Shown: positions 1-10,558, counted from the stretch's first letter. The stretch: 64,000 nt of DNA from Desulfobacillus sp041396245 (GCA_041396245.1 JAWKYW010000001.1:124001-188000), one strand, 5' to 3'. Notes: generated from the letters alone by a model not told the origin. Made by a program: numbers and translations.

Positions 1-1668
<1,668 letters not shown>

Positions 1669-1677
1669 ACAAGCCTT

Positions 1678-1763
1678 GTAGGTCGGGCTTTAGCCCGATG
1701 ACCGAAGGAAATCCCTGTGGGTCAGCGGCGGCTAAAGTCGGCCTGAAGGCCGACCTGCGGGAT
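1678..1763. repeat. Two REP-like hairpins (GTAGGTCGGGCTTTAGCCCGA type)
   Basis: Two adjacent palindromes fill the htpG/ATPase gap: TCGGGCT/AGCCCGA at 1683-1698 and a perfect GTCGGCCT-GA-AGGCCGAC at 1737-1754. Related hairpins occur at 3639-3660 and 55853-55880, so this is a dispersed family. They may double as transcription stops. No run of T follows. Confidence 0.75.
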
Positions 1764-1837
1764 TGTCGTGAGGGTTGCCATTGAGCGGGGCGGGCGGCTC
1801 GGCTATAGTGCTGCCAACGCATCGACATCGTCCCGCC

Positions 1838-3634
1838 ATGAACAAAGCCAGCGAAGCGCCCGCGGCACACGAGCACCGCCTCACCCTGCCCGAGGTGGTG
1901 GATGGCCTGGTGACCGACGGGCTCATCCCGAAGGGCGTCGGCGAGGCCTTCAAGAAGGAACGGCGCTATTTCAAGGGCGACATCCATCCGCTGGTCGTCA
2001 TCGCCGACCAGAAGTGGAAGACGCTGGCCGAGCCGCACCGGGCCCTGACGCTGGAGCATCTCTCCGAATGGCTGGCGCGCCGCACCGGGCTCGATTACCT
2101 GCACATCGATCCGCTCAAGATCAACTTCCAGGCCGTCACCGACGTGGTGTCGAACGCCTATGCCACGCGCTTTCGCATCCTGCCGGTCGAGGTGAACACG
2201 CGCGAGGTGGTCATCGCCACCGCCGAGCCCTATCTGCGCGAGTGGGAGGCGGAGCTCAAGTCGATCCTGCGCAAGGACATCCGCCGCGTCGTCGCCAACC
2301 CGCAGGACATCGACCGCTACCTGGTCGAGTTCTACAACCTGGCGCGCTCGGTGAAGAAGGCCGAGCAGCAGGGAGAGGTGCGCGGCGGCACCTCCGGCTT
2401 CGAACAGCTGGTCGAGCTGGGCCAGACCAACCGCCAGTTCGACGCCAACGACCAGCACATCGTCAGCATCGTCGACTGGCTCTGGCAGTACGCCTTCGAG
2501 CAGCGCGCCAGCGACATCCACATCGAGCCGCGGCGCGAGCTGGGCATCGTGCGCTTCCGCATCGACGGCGTGCTGCACCAGGTCTACCAGATCCCGATGT
2601 CGGTGCTCAACGCCATGACCAGCCGCATCAAGATCCTCGGCCGCATGGACGTGGTGGAGAAGCGCCGCCCCCAGGACGGCCGCATCAAGACGCGCACCGC
2701 CGACGGCCAGGAGATCGAGCTGCGCCTGTCGACCCTGCCGACGGCCTTCGGCGAGAAGCTGGTGATGCGCATCTTCGACCCCGAGGTGCTGGTGCGCGAT
2801 TTCGCCGAGCTGGGCTTCACCGACGACGACAAGGTGCGCTGGACGCAGATGACCGACCAGCCCAACGGCATCGTCCTCGTCACCGGCCCGACCGGCTCGG
2901 GCAAGACGACGACGCTGTACTCGACGCTGAAGCAGCTGGCCACGCCCGAGGTGAACGTGTGCACCATCGAGGACCCGATCGAGATGATCGAGGCGGCCTT
3001 CAACCAGGTGCAGGTGCAGTCCAACATCGACATGACCTTCGCCGCCGGCGTGCGCGCGCTGATGCGGCAGGACCCGGACATCATCATGGTGGGCGAGATC
3101 CGCGACATGGAGACGGCCGACATGGCGGTGCAGGCGGCGCTGACCGGCCACCTGGTGCTGTCCACCCTGCACACCAACGACGCGCCGACGGCGGTGACGC
3201 GGCTGCTCGACCTGGGCGCGCCGGCCTACCTGCTCAACGCCACCCTGCTGGGCGTGATGGCGCAGCGCCTGGTACGCACGCTCTGCCCGCACTGCAAGCG
3301 GGCCGTGCCGATGACGCCGGAAGAGGAGGTGATCTGGCAGGCGATGGTCTCGCCCTGGAAGGCCGCCAGGCCGCAGCAGGTGTATCACCCGGCCGGCTGC
3401 CTGGAGTGCCGGATGACGGGCTACATGGGTCGCATCGGCCTCTACGAGATCATGCTCATGTCGCCCGAGTTGCGCCGGCTGATCACGCCCACCACCGAAC
3501 TCGCCCGGGTACGCGAGCTGGCCTATCGCGAAGGCATGAAGCCGCTGCGCATCTCCGGCGCGATGAAGGTCGCAGCCGGCCTCACCACGCTCGAGGAAGT
3601 GCTCCAGGTCGCCCCGCCGGCGCAGAGCGAGTAG
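1838..3634 (+). CDS. GspE/PulE/PilB-family secretion or pilus ATPase
   Basis: A 598-residue cytoplasmic hexameric ATPase of the type II secretion / type IV pilus family. An N-terminal GspE-type domain precedes the ATPase core, which has Walker A GPTGSGKTTT (about residue 350), an Asp box, Walker B-like RQDPDIIMVGEIRD and the HTND histidine motif. A tetracysteine zinc site is visible as CPHCKR (about 483) and CLECR (about 521). The ATG at 1838 is chosen over an upstream in-frame ATG at 1775 because family similarity starts here. The gene stands alone with no other pilus or secretion gene beside it, so its partner machine cannot be named. Confidence 0.93.
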   Translation: MNKASEAPAAHEHRLTLPEVVDGLVTDGLIPKGVGEAFKKERRYFKGDIHPLVVIADQKWKTLAEPHRALTLEHLSEWLARRTGLDYLHIDPLKINFQAVTDVVSNAYATRFRILPVEVNTREVVIATAEPYLREWEAELKSILRKDIRRVVANPQDIDRYLVEFYNLARSVKKAEQQGEVRGGTSGFEQLVELGQTNRQFDANDQHIVSIVDWLWQYAFEQRASDIHIEPRRELGIVRFRIDGVLHQVYQIPMSVLNAMTSRIKILGRMDVVEKRRPQDGRIKTRTADGQEIELRLSTLPTAFGEKLVMRIFDPEVLVRDFAELGFTDDDKVRWTQMTDQPNGIVLVTGPTGSGKTTTLYSTLKQLATPEVNVCTIEDPIEMIEAAFNQVQVQSNIDMTFAAGVRALMRQDPDIIMVGEIRDMETADMAVQAALTGHLVLSTLHTNDAPTAVTRLLDLGAPAYLLNATLLGVMAQRLVRTLCPHCKRAVPMTPEEEVIWQAMVSPWKAARPQQVYHPAGCLECRMTGYMGRIGLYEIMLMSPELRRLITPTTELARVRELAYREGMKPLRISGAMKVAAGLTTLEEVLQVAPPAQSE

Positions 3635-3638
3635 GCGT

Positions 3639-3660
3639 GGGTCGGGTTTCAGCCCGACCC
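3639..3660. repeat. REP-like hairpin after ATPase gene
   Basis: Inverted repeat GGGTCGGG ... CCCGACCC with a six-base loop, five bases after the stop of the secretion ATPase gene. It belongs to the same family as the hairpins at 1683-1754 and 55853-55880 and lies between two convergent genes, so it may act as a shared transcription stop. Confidence 0.6.
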
Positions 3661-3680
3661 ATTGGAACGCCGGCCAGTGC

Positions 3681-4382
3681 TCAGTAGCGATTCCCGCCCT
3701 GGCCGTAAAACGGCGGCCAGCGGCCCACCGAGTTCTCCAGCAGGATCAATTCGTCGTCGGTGTGGTTGATCACCTCGGCCGGGGCCATCATTTTGTCGCC
3801 GGCGGCGTGGATGTAGATCGGGTGTTCGTGGTGCGTGGTCTTGATGACCTCCTGCTGCCCGGGATCGCCGTTCGGCGCCACTTCGGCCTCGCCGTAGCAG
3901 AGGCAGAAATAGGTACGCGCCTCCTCCGCCTCGATGTAGCAGCCGGTGCCGCGGATGCCGATGGTGGCGGTCGGCGTGACGAGCTTCAGGTTGCGCGCAC
4001 CGTCGCGGCCCTTGCCGAACACGCTGAGGATTGAGCCGGTGAGGACGCGCATGATCTGGGCGCCGCCGCTTTCCTCGAACCTGACCTTGGTCTTCTCGCG
4101 CTGCAGGAAAGCGTCCGGGCCGACGATGAAGACGGCCTCTCCGCCCACCCCGGTCATCACCGTCTGGCCGGGCTTGACGTTGAGGCCGATCGAGGCACGG
4201 GTGCTGTCGACCCCCACCGGTCCCTTGAGGCGGCGGAAGCCGGGGGTGGCCGGCAGCGATCCTGCGGACAGGGCCTCCCGCACCAGCCCGAGCAGGCCGC
4301 CGGCGCCAAAGGCCCCGGCAGCGGCCAGTTTGAGGATGGCCTCGCGGCGGGCGAGGCGTTGGCGTTCGATCTTTTCATTCAT
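3681..4382 (-). CDS. Exported FecR-domain protein
   Basis: 233 residues. The N terminus has a twin-arginine-like RREAILKLAAAGAFGAGG signal with a hydrophobic stretch, so export (possibly Tat) is likely. The body matches the FecR domain: VKPGQTVMTGVGGEAVFIVG, then LKLVTPTATIGIRGTG. FecR domains normally occur in sigma/anti-sigma signalling or as cell-envelope proteins, but no sigma factor or TonB receptor gene is adjacent. The start at 4382 has GGAG eight bases upstream. The gene lies downstream of the vWA gene on the same strand with a 32-base gap. Domain assignment is good; role is unknown. Confidence 0.85.
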   Translation of the reverse strand: MNEKIERQRLARREAILKLAAAGAFGAGGLLGLVREALSAGSLPATPGFRRLKGPVGVDSTRASIGLNVKPGQTVMTGVGGEAVFIVGPDAFLQREKTKVRFEESGGAQIMRVLTGSILSVFGKGRDGARNLKLVTPTATIGIRGTGCYIEAEEARTYFCLCYGEAEVAPNGDPGQQEVIKTTHHEHPIYIHAAGDKMMAPAEVINHTDDELILLENSVGRWPPFYGQGGNRY

Positions 4383-4414
4383 GGCATTCTCCGTTGGCAG
4401 GGCGTCATTCTCCC

Positions 4415-5587
4415 CTATTTGCTGAGCAGGCGCATGGCCCGTTCGAGCCCCTCCAGGGTCAGCGGGAACATGCGCCCCCCCATGAGGTTGTGCAGGATGC
4501 CGATGGAGTGGCGGTAGGGCCACAGGTGCTCGGGCTCGGGGTTGAGCCAGGCGGCATGGGGATAGGTTTCGAGCAGGCGCCGCATCCAGCTGGCGCCGGA
4601 CTCCTCGTTCATGTACTCCACCGAGCCGCCCGGCTGGAGGATCTCGTAGGGGCTCATGGTGGCGTCGCCGACCAGGATCAGCTTGTAGTCGGGCCCGTAC
4701 TTGTGCAACACGTCCCAGAGCGGGAAGCGCTCCGAGTGGCGGCGCCGGTTGTCGCGCCAGACGTGGTCGTACACGCAGTTGTGGAAGTAGAAGTACTCGA
4801 GGTGCTTGAACTCGGTCTTGGCCGCCGAGAACAGCTCCTCGCAGACGCGGATGTGGTCGTCCATCGAGCCGCCGATGTCGAGGAACAGCAGCACCTTGAC
4901 CTTGTTGTGCCGTTCCGGCCGCATCAGGATGTCGAGCCAGCCGGCGTTGCGCGCCGTCGACGCGATGGTGCCGTCGAGGTCGAGTTCCTCCGCCGCGCCC
5001 TCGCGGGCGAAGCGGCGCAGCCGCCGCAACGCCACCTTGATGTTGCGCGTGCCCAGCTCGAGCGTGTCGTCGAGGTTGCGGTATTCGCGGTTCTCCCAGA
5101 CCTTGACGCCGGTGCGGTTGCCGGCCGACTCCGGCCCGACGCGGATGCCCTCGGGGTGGTAGCCGTGGGCGCCGAAGGGGCTCGTGCCGCCGGTGCCGAT
5201 CCACTTGCTGCCGCCGGCGTGGCGCTTTTTCTGCTCCTGCAGGCGCTTCCTGAACTCTTCCATCAGCTTGTCCCAGCCGAGGGCCTGCAGCTTGGCCTTC
5301 TCCTCGGGGGTGAGGTGCTTCTTCGCCATCAGGCGCAGCCAGTCCTCGGGGATCTCCGCCGCGAGGCCGGGAATATGCTCGACGCCCCTGAAATATTCGC
5401 CGAAGGCCTTGTCGAACTTGTCGTAGTTCGACTCGTCCTTGACCAGGCAGGCGCGCGAAAGGTAGTAGAACTCGTCGATGCTGTGGCCGGCAACGTGCTT
5501 CTGCAGCGCCTCCAGCAGGGTGAGGAACTCCTTGGTCGAGACCGGCAGCTTGCCGGCCTTGAGGTGGTGGAAGAAGTCGATCAGCAT
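4415..5587 (-). CDS. CoxE-like von Willebrand factor A domain protein
   Basis: 390 residues, a vWA protein of the kind that works with MoxR-family AAA+ ATPases in metallo-complex assembly. The N-terminal half is helical and charged (EEKAKLQALGWDKLMEEF). The vWA fold starts near residue 230 with FLDIGGSMDDH. The usual MIDAS motif is DxSxS, and here the first serine is a glycine. The start overlaps the stop of the upstream cyclase gene by 7 bases (5581-5587), so translation is probably coupled. The matching MoxR gene lies one gene further upstream at 8006-8857. Confidence 0.88.
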   Translation of the reverse strand: MLIDFFHHLKAGKLPVSTKEFLTLLEALQKHVAGHSIDEFYYLSRACLVKDESNYDKFDKAFGEYFRGVEHIPGLAAEIPEDWLRLMAKKHLTPEEKAKLQALGWDKLMEEFRKRLQEQKKRHAGGSKWIGTGGTSPFGAHGYHPEGIRVGPESAGNRTGVKVWENREYRNLDDTLELGTRNIKVALRRLRRFAREGAAEELDLDGTIASTARNAGWLDILMRPERHNKVKVLLFLDIGGSMDDHIRVCEELFSAAKTEFKHLEYFYFHNCVYDHVWRDNRRRHSERFPLWDVLHKYGPDYKLILVGDATMSPYEILQPGGSVEYMNEESGASWMRRLLETYPHAAWLNPEPEHLWPYRHSIGILHNLMGGRMFPLTLEGLERAMRLLSK

Positions 5588-7983
5588 GGGCGTTTGTCCG
5601 TTGGCGCGGGTTGCGCGGCATAAACCTCGCAGCGGTTGCGGCCTTGGTTCTTGGCCGAGTACAGCGCCTGGTCGCAGCAGCGGATCAGCTCGTCCGGCGT
5701 GCGGGCGTTTTCCGGGTAGGCCGCCAGGCCGCAGGAAAGGGTGGCCTCCAGCTGGAAGTCGCCGAAGGGTATCCGAGTCGAATGGAGCGTCCTGCGCCAG
5801 CCTTCGGCGCGCTGCAGCGCGATTTCCAGCGGCATGCGCGGCAGCAGGACGACGAATTCCTCGCCGCCGTAGCGGCAGGGCACATCCTCCGCCCGGACGT
5901 CGCCCCAGAGCAGGGCCGCCAGCTCGCGCAGGACCTTGTCGCCGGCCTGGTGGCCGTAGGTGTCGTTGAGTTGCTTGAAATGGTCGATGTCGAGCATGAC
6001 CAGCGACAGGGGGTAGCCCTCGCGCTTGGCGCGCGCCAGTTCCCGCTCCAGGGTCTCGTCGAGGTAGCGCCGGTTGAAGAGGTTGGTGAGGCCGTCGCGC
6101 ACCGCCTGCTCGCGCAGTTCCGCCTGCAGGCGGTTGATCTCGTACAACTGGCGCAGGAGCTTGTCGTTGTTCTCCTTGAGCTCGGTTTCCATCTGCTTGC
6201 GCTCGGTGATGTCGTGCTTGACCGCGACGAAGTGCACCGTTTCGCCCTGCTCGTTGCGCACCGGTGCGATGGCCATCAGCTCCGTGTAATGGCTGCCGTC
6301 CCGGCGGCGGTTGACGATTTCGCCGCGCCACACCTGCCCCGAGCGGATGGTGTGCCAGAGGTGGTCGTAGAAGGGCTTGTCGTGGTGGCCGCTGTTGAAC
6401 AGGCGGGTGTGGCGGCCGACCAGCTCATCCGCGGTATGGCCGGTAATCGCCGTCAGGGCGGGGTTGACGTACTCGATGACGCCGTCCGGATCGGTGATGG
6501 CGATGCCCTCGGCGGCCGCCTCGATGGCGGTGCCGCGCGCCCGCAGCGCATCCTCCAGCCGCTTGCGCTCGCGCAGGTCGGCGATGGCGACGAAGATCGC
6601 CGGCCGGTCGTCCAGCGTGCCCAGGGTGGCGGAGCGCTGCGTCAGCACCGGCGTGCCGTCGCCGCGCACGAACTCGATGACCTCGTTGCGGACGGAACCG
6701 GTGGCGCGAAGCGCCTCGATGAAGTGGCGCCGCGCGTCCGGCTCGGGGTAGAAGCGGGTGACGTCGCTGCCGACGAGGTCCTGCTCCGGCAGTCCGCCGA
6801 GTTCGGCCGCCGCGCGGTTGGCGTAGATCACCCTGCCGTCCTCGGGACGGGTGATGAGCAGGGCGATCGGGGTGGTGTCGGCGATGGTGCGGAACTTGCG
6901 GTCGCTCTCGCGCAGGTCGGTTTCGATGCGCTGGCGGGCGCCGATTTCGCGCCGCAGCCTGCGGGTCAGGAGGAACAGGCCGGCGAGACCCGCCGAGAGG
7001 ATCAGCGCGAGGCCGCTGCTGACGGCGAAGGCCTTTGCCATGCGCGTGTCCGCCGCCGGCGCCGGTTCGTAGAGGAAGCCGTCGAGCGAAAAGTCCTTCG
7101 GCAGCATGCCGAGCTCGGCATAGGCGGCGGCAATCTGCCGCCAGCGCGCCGCGTTCATGTAGCCCGGCTCGACCAGGTCGACCTGCAGCAGCGGCACCAT
7201 GCGGTTCGCTTCGTAGAGCAGATGGGCGCGCGAATGGCGCCGGCCGTACTGCGACAGGATCAGGTCGGCGGTCTGCCCGGGGTGCGCCATGGCGTGGCGC
7301 CAGCCCTTCAGGCTGGCCTCGCGGAAGGCGCGGACGCGGGCGGGATGGTCGGCCAGTTCGCGCGCCGAGGTGAACAGGTTGTCGCCGTAGAAGTCGATGC
7401 CGGCGACGCGCGGAGAGAATTCGAGGTGGCGGAAGCCGCGCTGCTCGAAGAAATAGGGCTCGTCGGTGCTGTAGGCCGTCATGACGTCGGCGCGGCCGTC
7501 GATGAGGTCCTGGTGGTCGAGGCTGTGCGGCAGGACGACGAGGCGGTTTTCGTGCAGTCCCGCGCGGCGCAGGAAGGCATAGATCTCGTCGGCATGCGGC
7601 TCGATCATCAGGCGCTTGCCGGCCAGGTCGCGCACGCTGCGGATGCCGGACTCGGCCCGCGCCGCCAGGATCAGGGGCGAATGCTGGAAGACGACGGCCA
7701 GCGCCGTCACCGGCTCGCCGCGGGCGCGCGCCAGGAGCAGGGCGGAATTGCTGACGCCGTACTGGGCGCGGCCGGACACGACTTCGGCGACAGGGTCGGT
7801 TTCCGGGCCGGCCTCGATGAAGGCCACCTCGAGGCCGGCGTCGCGGTAGTAGCCCTGCGCCGCCGCCGCGTAATAGCCGGCGAACTGGAACTGGTGCTTC
7901 CACTTCAGCTGCAGGACGACCTTCTCCAGCGCGGCCGCATCGAGCGGCAGCAGGACGGCGGCCAGGAGCAGCAGGCGGCGCAT
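5581..7983 (-). CDS. Membrane diguanylate cyclase with NMT1/THI5-type sensor and two PAS domains
   Basis: 800 residues. A signal peptide is followed by a periplasmic substrate-binding domain of the NMT1/THI5 class (LQLKWKHQFQFAGYYAA motif), a membrane segment near residue 320-345, two PAS/PAC domains (about 365-480 and 490-610) and a GGDEF domain ending the protein. The active site reads RYGGEEF with the inhibitory I-site RxxD (RAED) five residues ahead, so active and product-inhibited c-di-GMP synthesis is expected. The binding domain suggests sensing of a small ligand such as a pyrimidine precursor or similar amine; the ligand is not determinable. It sits between moxR and the vWA gene, overlapping the latter by 7 bases. 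Confidence 0.93.
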   Translation of the reverse strand: MRRLLLLAAVLLPLDAAALEKVVLQLKWKHQFQFAGYYAAAAQGYYRDAGLEVAFIEAGPETDPVAEVVSGRAQYGVSNSALLLARARGEPVTALAVVFQHSPLILAARAESGIRSVRDLAGKRLMIEPHADEIYAFLRRAGLHENRLVVLPHSLDHQDLIDGRADVMTAYSTDEPYFFEQRGFRHLEFSPRVAGIDFYGDNLFTSARELADHPARVRAFREASLKGWRHAMAHPGQTADLILSQYGRRHSRAHLLYEANRMVPLLQVDLVEPGYMNAARWRQIAAAYAELGMLPKDFSLDGFLYEPAPAADTRMAKAFAVSSGLALILSAGLAGLFLLTRRLRREIGARQRIETDLRESDRKFRTIADTTPIALLITRPEDGRVIYANRAAAELGGLPEQDLVGSDVTRFYPEPDARRHFIEALRATGSVRNEVIEFVRGDGTPVLTQRSATLGTLDDRPAIFVAIADLRERKRLEDALRARGTAIEAAAEGIAITDPDGVIEYVNPALTAITGHTADELVGRHTRLFNSGHHDKPFYDHLWHTIRSGQVWRGEIVNRRRDGSHYTELMAIAPVRNEQGETVHFVAVKHDITERKQMETELKENNDKLLRQLYEINRLQAELREQAVRDGLTNLFNRRYLDETLERELARAKREGYPLSLVMLDIDHFKQLNDTYGHQAGDKVLRELAALLWGDVRAEDVPCRYGGEEFVVLLPRMPLEIALQRAEGWRRTLHSTRIPFGDFQLEATLSCGLAAYPENARTPDELIRCCDQALYSAKNQGRNRCEVYAAQPAPTDKRPC

Positions 7984-8005
7984 GGCAGGGGGCCCGTCGG
8001 CGGCG

Positions 8006-8857
8006 TCAGCGATTCTGGCGCGCCATGAAGACGAGGCGTTCGAAGAGATGCACGTCCTGCTCGTTCTTCAGCAGCGCGCCGTGCAGCGGCGGGATGGCGG
8101 CCTTGCGGTCCTTGTCGCGCAGCGCCTCGGGCGGGATGTCCTCGGCCATCAGCAGCTTGAGCCAGTCGAGCAGTTCGGAGGTGGAAGGCTTTTTCTTCAG
8201 GCCGGGAACCTCCCGCAGCTCGAAGAAGACCTCCAGCGCCTCGCGGATGAGCGCCTTCTTCAGCCCGGGGAAGTGCACGTCGACGATGCGCTGCATCGTC
8301 TCCTTGTCGGGGAACTTGATGTAGTGGAAGAAACAGCGACGGAGGAAGGCGTCGGGCAGTTCCTTCTCGTTGTTGCTGGTGATGAAGACGATCGGGCGAT
8401 GCTTCGCCCTGACCAGCTCGCGCGTCTCGTAGACGTAGAACTCCATGCGGTCGAGTTCGCGCAGCAGGTCGTTGGGGAACTCGATGTCGGCCTTGTCGAT
8501 CTCGTCGATGAGGATCACCGTCGGCGTCTCGGCGGTGAACGCCTGCCACAGCACGCCCTGGACGATGTAGTTGGCGATGTCATGGACGCGGCCGCCGTGT
8601 TCGCCGCCGAGCTGCGAGTCGCGCAGGCGCGAGACGGCGTCGTACTCGTAGAGGCCCTGCTGGGCCTTGGTGGTGGACTTGATGTGCCACTGCAGCAGCG
8701 GCAGGCCGAGGGCGGCGGCGACGGTCTCGGCCAGCATGGTCTTGCCGGTGCCCGGCTCGCCCTTGACCAGCAGCGGCCGCTGCAGGGTGATGGCGGCGTT
8801 GACCGCCAGCATGAGGTCGGGCGTGGCGACGTATTCGTTGGAGCCTTCGAAGCGCAT
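8006..8857 (-). CDS. MoxR-family AAA+ ATPase
   Basis: 283 residues from the ATG at 8857; a longer frame starts at 8914 but the family begins at MRFEGSNEYVATPDL. Walker A GEPGTGKTMLAE lies near residue 35, Walker B VILIDEIDKAD near 118, and sensor 1 is FITSNNEKELPDAF. MoxR ATPases act with vWA proteins to mature or activate enzyme complexes. The vWA partner is encoded 2.4 kb downstream on the same strand (4415-5587), with a diguanylate cyclase gene between, 22 bases from this gene. Confidence 0.93.
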   Translation of the reverse strand: MRFEGSNEYVATPDLMLAVNAAITLQRPLLVKGEPGTGKTMLAETVAAALGLPLLQWHIKSTTKAQQGLYEYDAVSRLRDSQLGGEHGGRVHDIANYIVQGVLWQAFTAETPTVILIDEIDKADIEFPNDLLRELDRMEFYVYETRELVRAKHRPIVFITSNNEKELPDAFLRRCFFHYIKFPDKETMQRIVDVHFPGLKKALIREALEVFFELREVPGLKKKPSTSELLDWLKLLMAEDIPPEALRDKDRKAAIPPLHGALLKNEQDVHLFERLVFMARQNR

Positions 8858-9164
8858 GATGGAATCCGTTACGGGTGGAGCGCCAATTATAGAGGCAGGG
8901 CGCGCCGAAGGCATTATCCTGGAACAAGCAGATCACCACGGCGTGCGCGGGGATTACGGCGAAATATCCGTGTCTTGCCCCAATCGCGCAAATCACCCTC
9001 CGGGGGTGACCGCAAATGCCAGGATGTTGTTTTTACGCCGTGTCGCCGTGTTCGCCGTGGTTCAAAAGAGGGTTTCCGGAATCTTCGCTACAATGACGGC
9101 TGCCGTTGGCGCCTCAATGGTCGCCTCGTCCGATTCCTCATCCGACGCCTCGCCTGGCACGAAA
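8858..9164. other. Divergent intergenic region moxR / HDOD gene
   Basis: About 307 bases. Its two edges carry arms of the CCACGGCG-type repeat (about 8936-8960 and 9035-9060). A TACAAT box at 9089-9094, overlapping an in-frame ATG, is a plausible rightward -10 element. That makes the ATG at 9093 an unlikely translation start. Nothing else recognisable. Confidence 0.5.
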
Positions 9165-10052
9165 ATGGACACCACGGATTGTTTCGACGCCGACCTGACC
9201 GACGCCGCCGCGGCCGAGATGCTGAGGAACGTCGCCATTCCGCCCTGTCCGGAGATCATTGCCGAGCTGCTCGCCGAGGCGCAGCGCGAGGACGTCGATT
9301 TCATTCGCGTCTCGCGCCTGATCACCGGCGACGTGGCGCTGGCGGCGGCGGTGCTGAAGTCGGCCAATTCGCCCTTTTTCGCCCTGCGCCGCAAGGTGCA
9401 GTCGGTGCAGCAGGCGGTGGCGGTGCTGGGCCTGCGCAACCTGCTCAAGATCGTGTATGGGGTCGTGCTCAGGCAGAGCCTGGGCGGGACGGATGCACCG
9501 CCGCTGGCACGCTTCTGGGAACGCTCCAACTACAACGCCGTGGTATCGGCCTATCTGGCCGGCCGCCTGCCGGGGGTGCCCTCCGATGATGCCTACACCT
9601 TCGGCCTCTTCCACGATGCCGGCATCGCCATCCTGGTGCAGCAGTTTCCCGACTACCGGCAGACGCTGATGCGGGCGAATGCCGCGCCGGAGGCGGCGAC
9701 GGCGATCGAGGACGAGCGCTACCAGACCAACCACGTCATCGTCGGCGCCCTGCTGGCCCGCGGCTGGCATCTGCCCGACCGGGTCGCCTGGGCGATCCGC
9801 TACCACCACCAGCCCGCCATCTTCTCCGCCCCGGGCAGGCATGCGACGCCGGATGTCTGCCTGCTGGTGGCGATCCGCCTCATTTCCGAGCACATCGTCG
9901 CGCGCTTCCTCGGCTATCCCGACGACGCCGAGTGGGAACAGAACAAGGAGGCCGCGCTGGGCCACCTGGGCTGGTTCGAGGAAGACGTCGAAGACCTGGC
10001 CCGCGGCCTGGCGGTGGACCTGCGCGAGCTCCAGGCCTACCGCGCCGGCTGA
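9165..10052 (+). CDS. HDOD-domain signalling protein
   Basis: 295 residues from ATG 9165; in-frame ATGs at 9093 and 9117 would add a Ser-rich tail. The HDOD domain starts at about residue 15 (IPPCPEIIAELLAEAQ) and runs through ITGDVALAAAVLKSANSPFF and AVLGLRNLL to the HD-like part (FGLFHDAGIAILVQQFP, AIRYHHQPA). HDOD proteins are non-enzymatic regulators linked with c-di-GMP and stress signalling; here the catalytic HD pair is not obvious. The gene is monocistronic, with a possible TACAAT promoter at 9089. Confidence 0.9.
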   Translation: MDTTDCFDADLTDAAAAEMLRNVAIPPCPEIIAELLAEAQREDVDFIRVSRLITGDVALAAAVLKSANSPFFALRRKVQSVQQAVAVLGLRNLLKIVYGVVLRQSLGGTDAPPLARFWERSNYNAVVSAYLAGRLPGVPSDDAYTFGLFHDAGIAILVQQFPDYRQTLMRANAAPEAATAIEDERYQTNHVIVGALLARGWHLPDRVAWAIRYHHQPAIFSAPGRHATPDVCLLVAIRLISEHIVARFLGYPDDAEWEQNKEAALGHLGWFEEDVEDLARGLAVDLRELQAYRAG

Positions 10053-10086
10053 CCGCGCCGCCTTGACGGTGCGGCGCGTGCGCAGC

Positions 10087-10130
10087 GCGCGGACCGCCGT
10101 CACCTCCTTCCGCGGGAAGGGGGATGGGGG
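10087..10130 (+). repeat. Diverged copy of the hairpin-plus-G-tract repeat
   Basis: Contains CCTCCTTCC-gcg-GGAAGGGGG (10103-10123), a near-perfect hairpin matching the core of the 61-bp repeats at 16471-16531 and 45654-45714. It spans the end of the DUF1841 reading frame, so the last residues of that protein (PAPHPPSRGRR) are encoded by repeat sequence. Confidence 0.6.
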
Positions 10131-10558
10131 GCAGGCCCTTTCCGCCTGACGCACGACACGTACGCCTCGCCGTCCGGCGGGGACTGACTTTTCTGCGCGC
10201 GCCACAGCGTTTCGCCCAGGCATTCGAGCACGTCGTGCAGCGCGTCGTGGCGGTCGCCGCGGCGGGCGAGCAGGGCTTCGAAGGCGGCGCGCAGGCCGGG
10301 CGGCTGGTCGATCGAGAGCTGCTCCTCGATGGCCAGGTGCAGCGACAGGTGCAGGAAGGGGTTGGCCTCGCCGGAATCCGGCGTCCACTCGCGGGCGAGG
10401 GCGTCCTCGCCGCTGTCGAGCAGGGCATGGTATTCCGGGTGCTGCGCGACGAGCCCGATGGCCGCGTCCTCCAGCGGCGAGACGAGCGCTCGTGCCCTGT
10501 GCTTGCGCCAGGCCTCGACGAAGAAGCGGCGCGCCTGGTCGCGGCTGGGATCAAACAT
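10100..10558 (-). CDS. DUF1841 family protein
   Basis: 152 residues beginning MFDPSRDQARRFFVEAWRKH and containing HPEYHALLDSGEDA and PFLHLSLHLAIEEQLSIDQP, all typical of DUF1841, a conserved betaproteobacterial cytosolic family without known function. The start overlaps the end of the FIST gene by 8 bases, implying coupled translation. The last 30 or so residues look unlike the family. They are encoded by a dispersed hairpin repeat and by one copy of the AAAGTCAG-N10-ACGGCG motif (10168-10191), suggesting the tail was replaced or extended. Confidence 0.87.
   Translation of the reverse strand: MFDPSRDQARRFFVEAWRKHRARALVSPLEDAAIGLVAQHPEYHALLDSGEDALAREWTPDSGEANPFLHLSLHLAIEEQLSIDQPPGLRAAFEALLARRGDRHDALHDVLECLGETLWRAQKSQSPPDGEAYVSCVRRKGPAPHPPSRGRR
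10168..10191 (-). repeat. Bipartite motif AAAGTCAG-N10-ACGGCG, copy 1
   Basis: Exact match to both halves with a 10-base spacer, on the minus strand inside the DUF1841 gene where it encodes KSQSPPDGE. Spacer TCCCCGCCGG. Confidence 0.8.

Noticed and set aside
1731..1754. AAAGTCGG at the REP hairpin after htpG
   Set aside because: Part of the GTCGGCCT palindrome of a different repeat family; the second half is absent.
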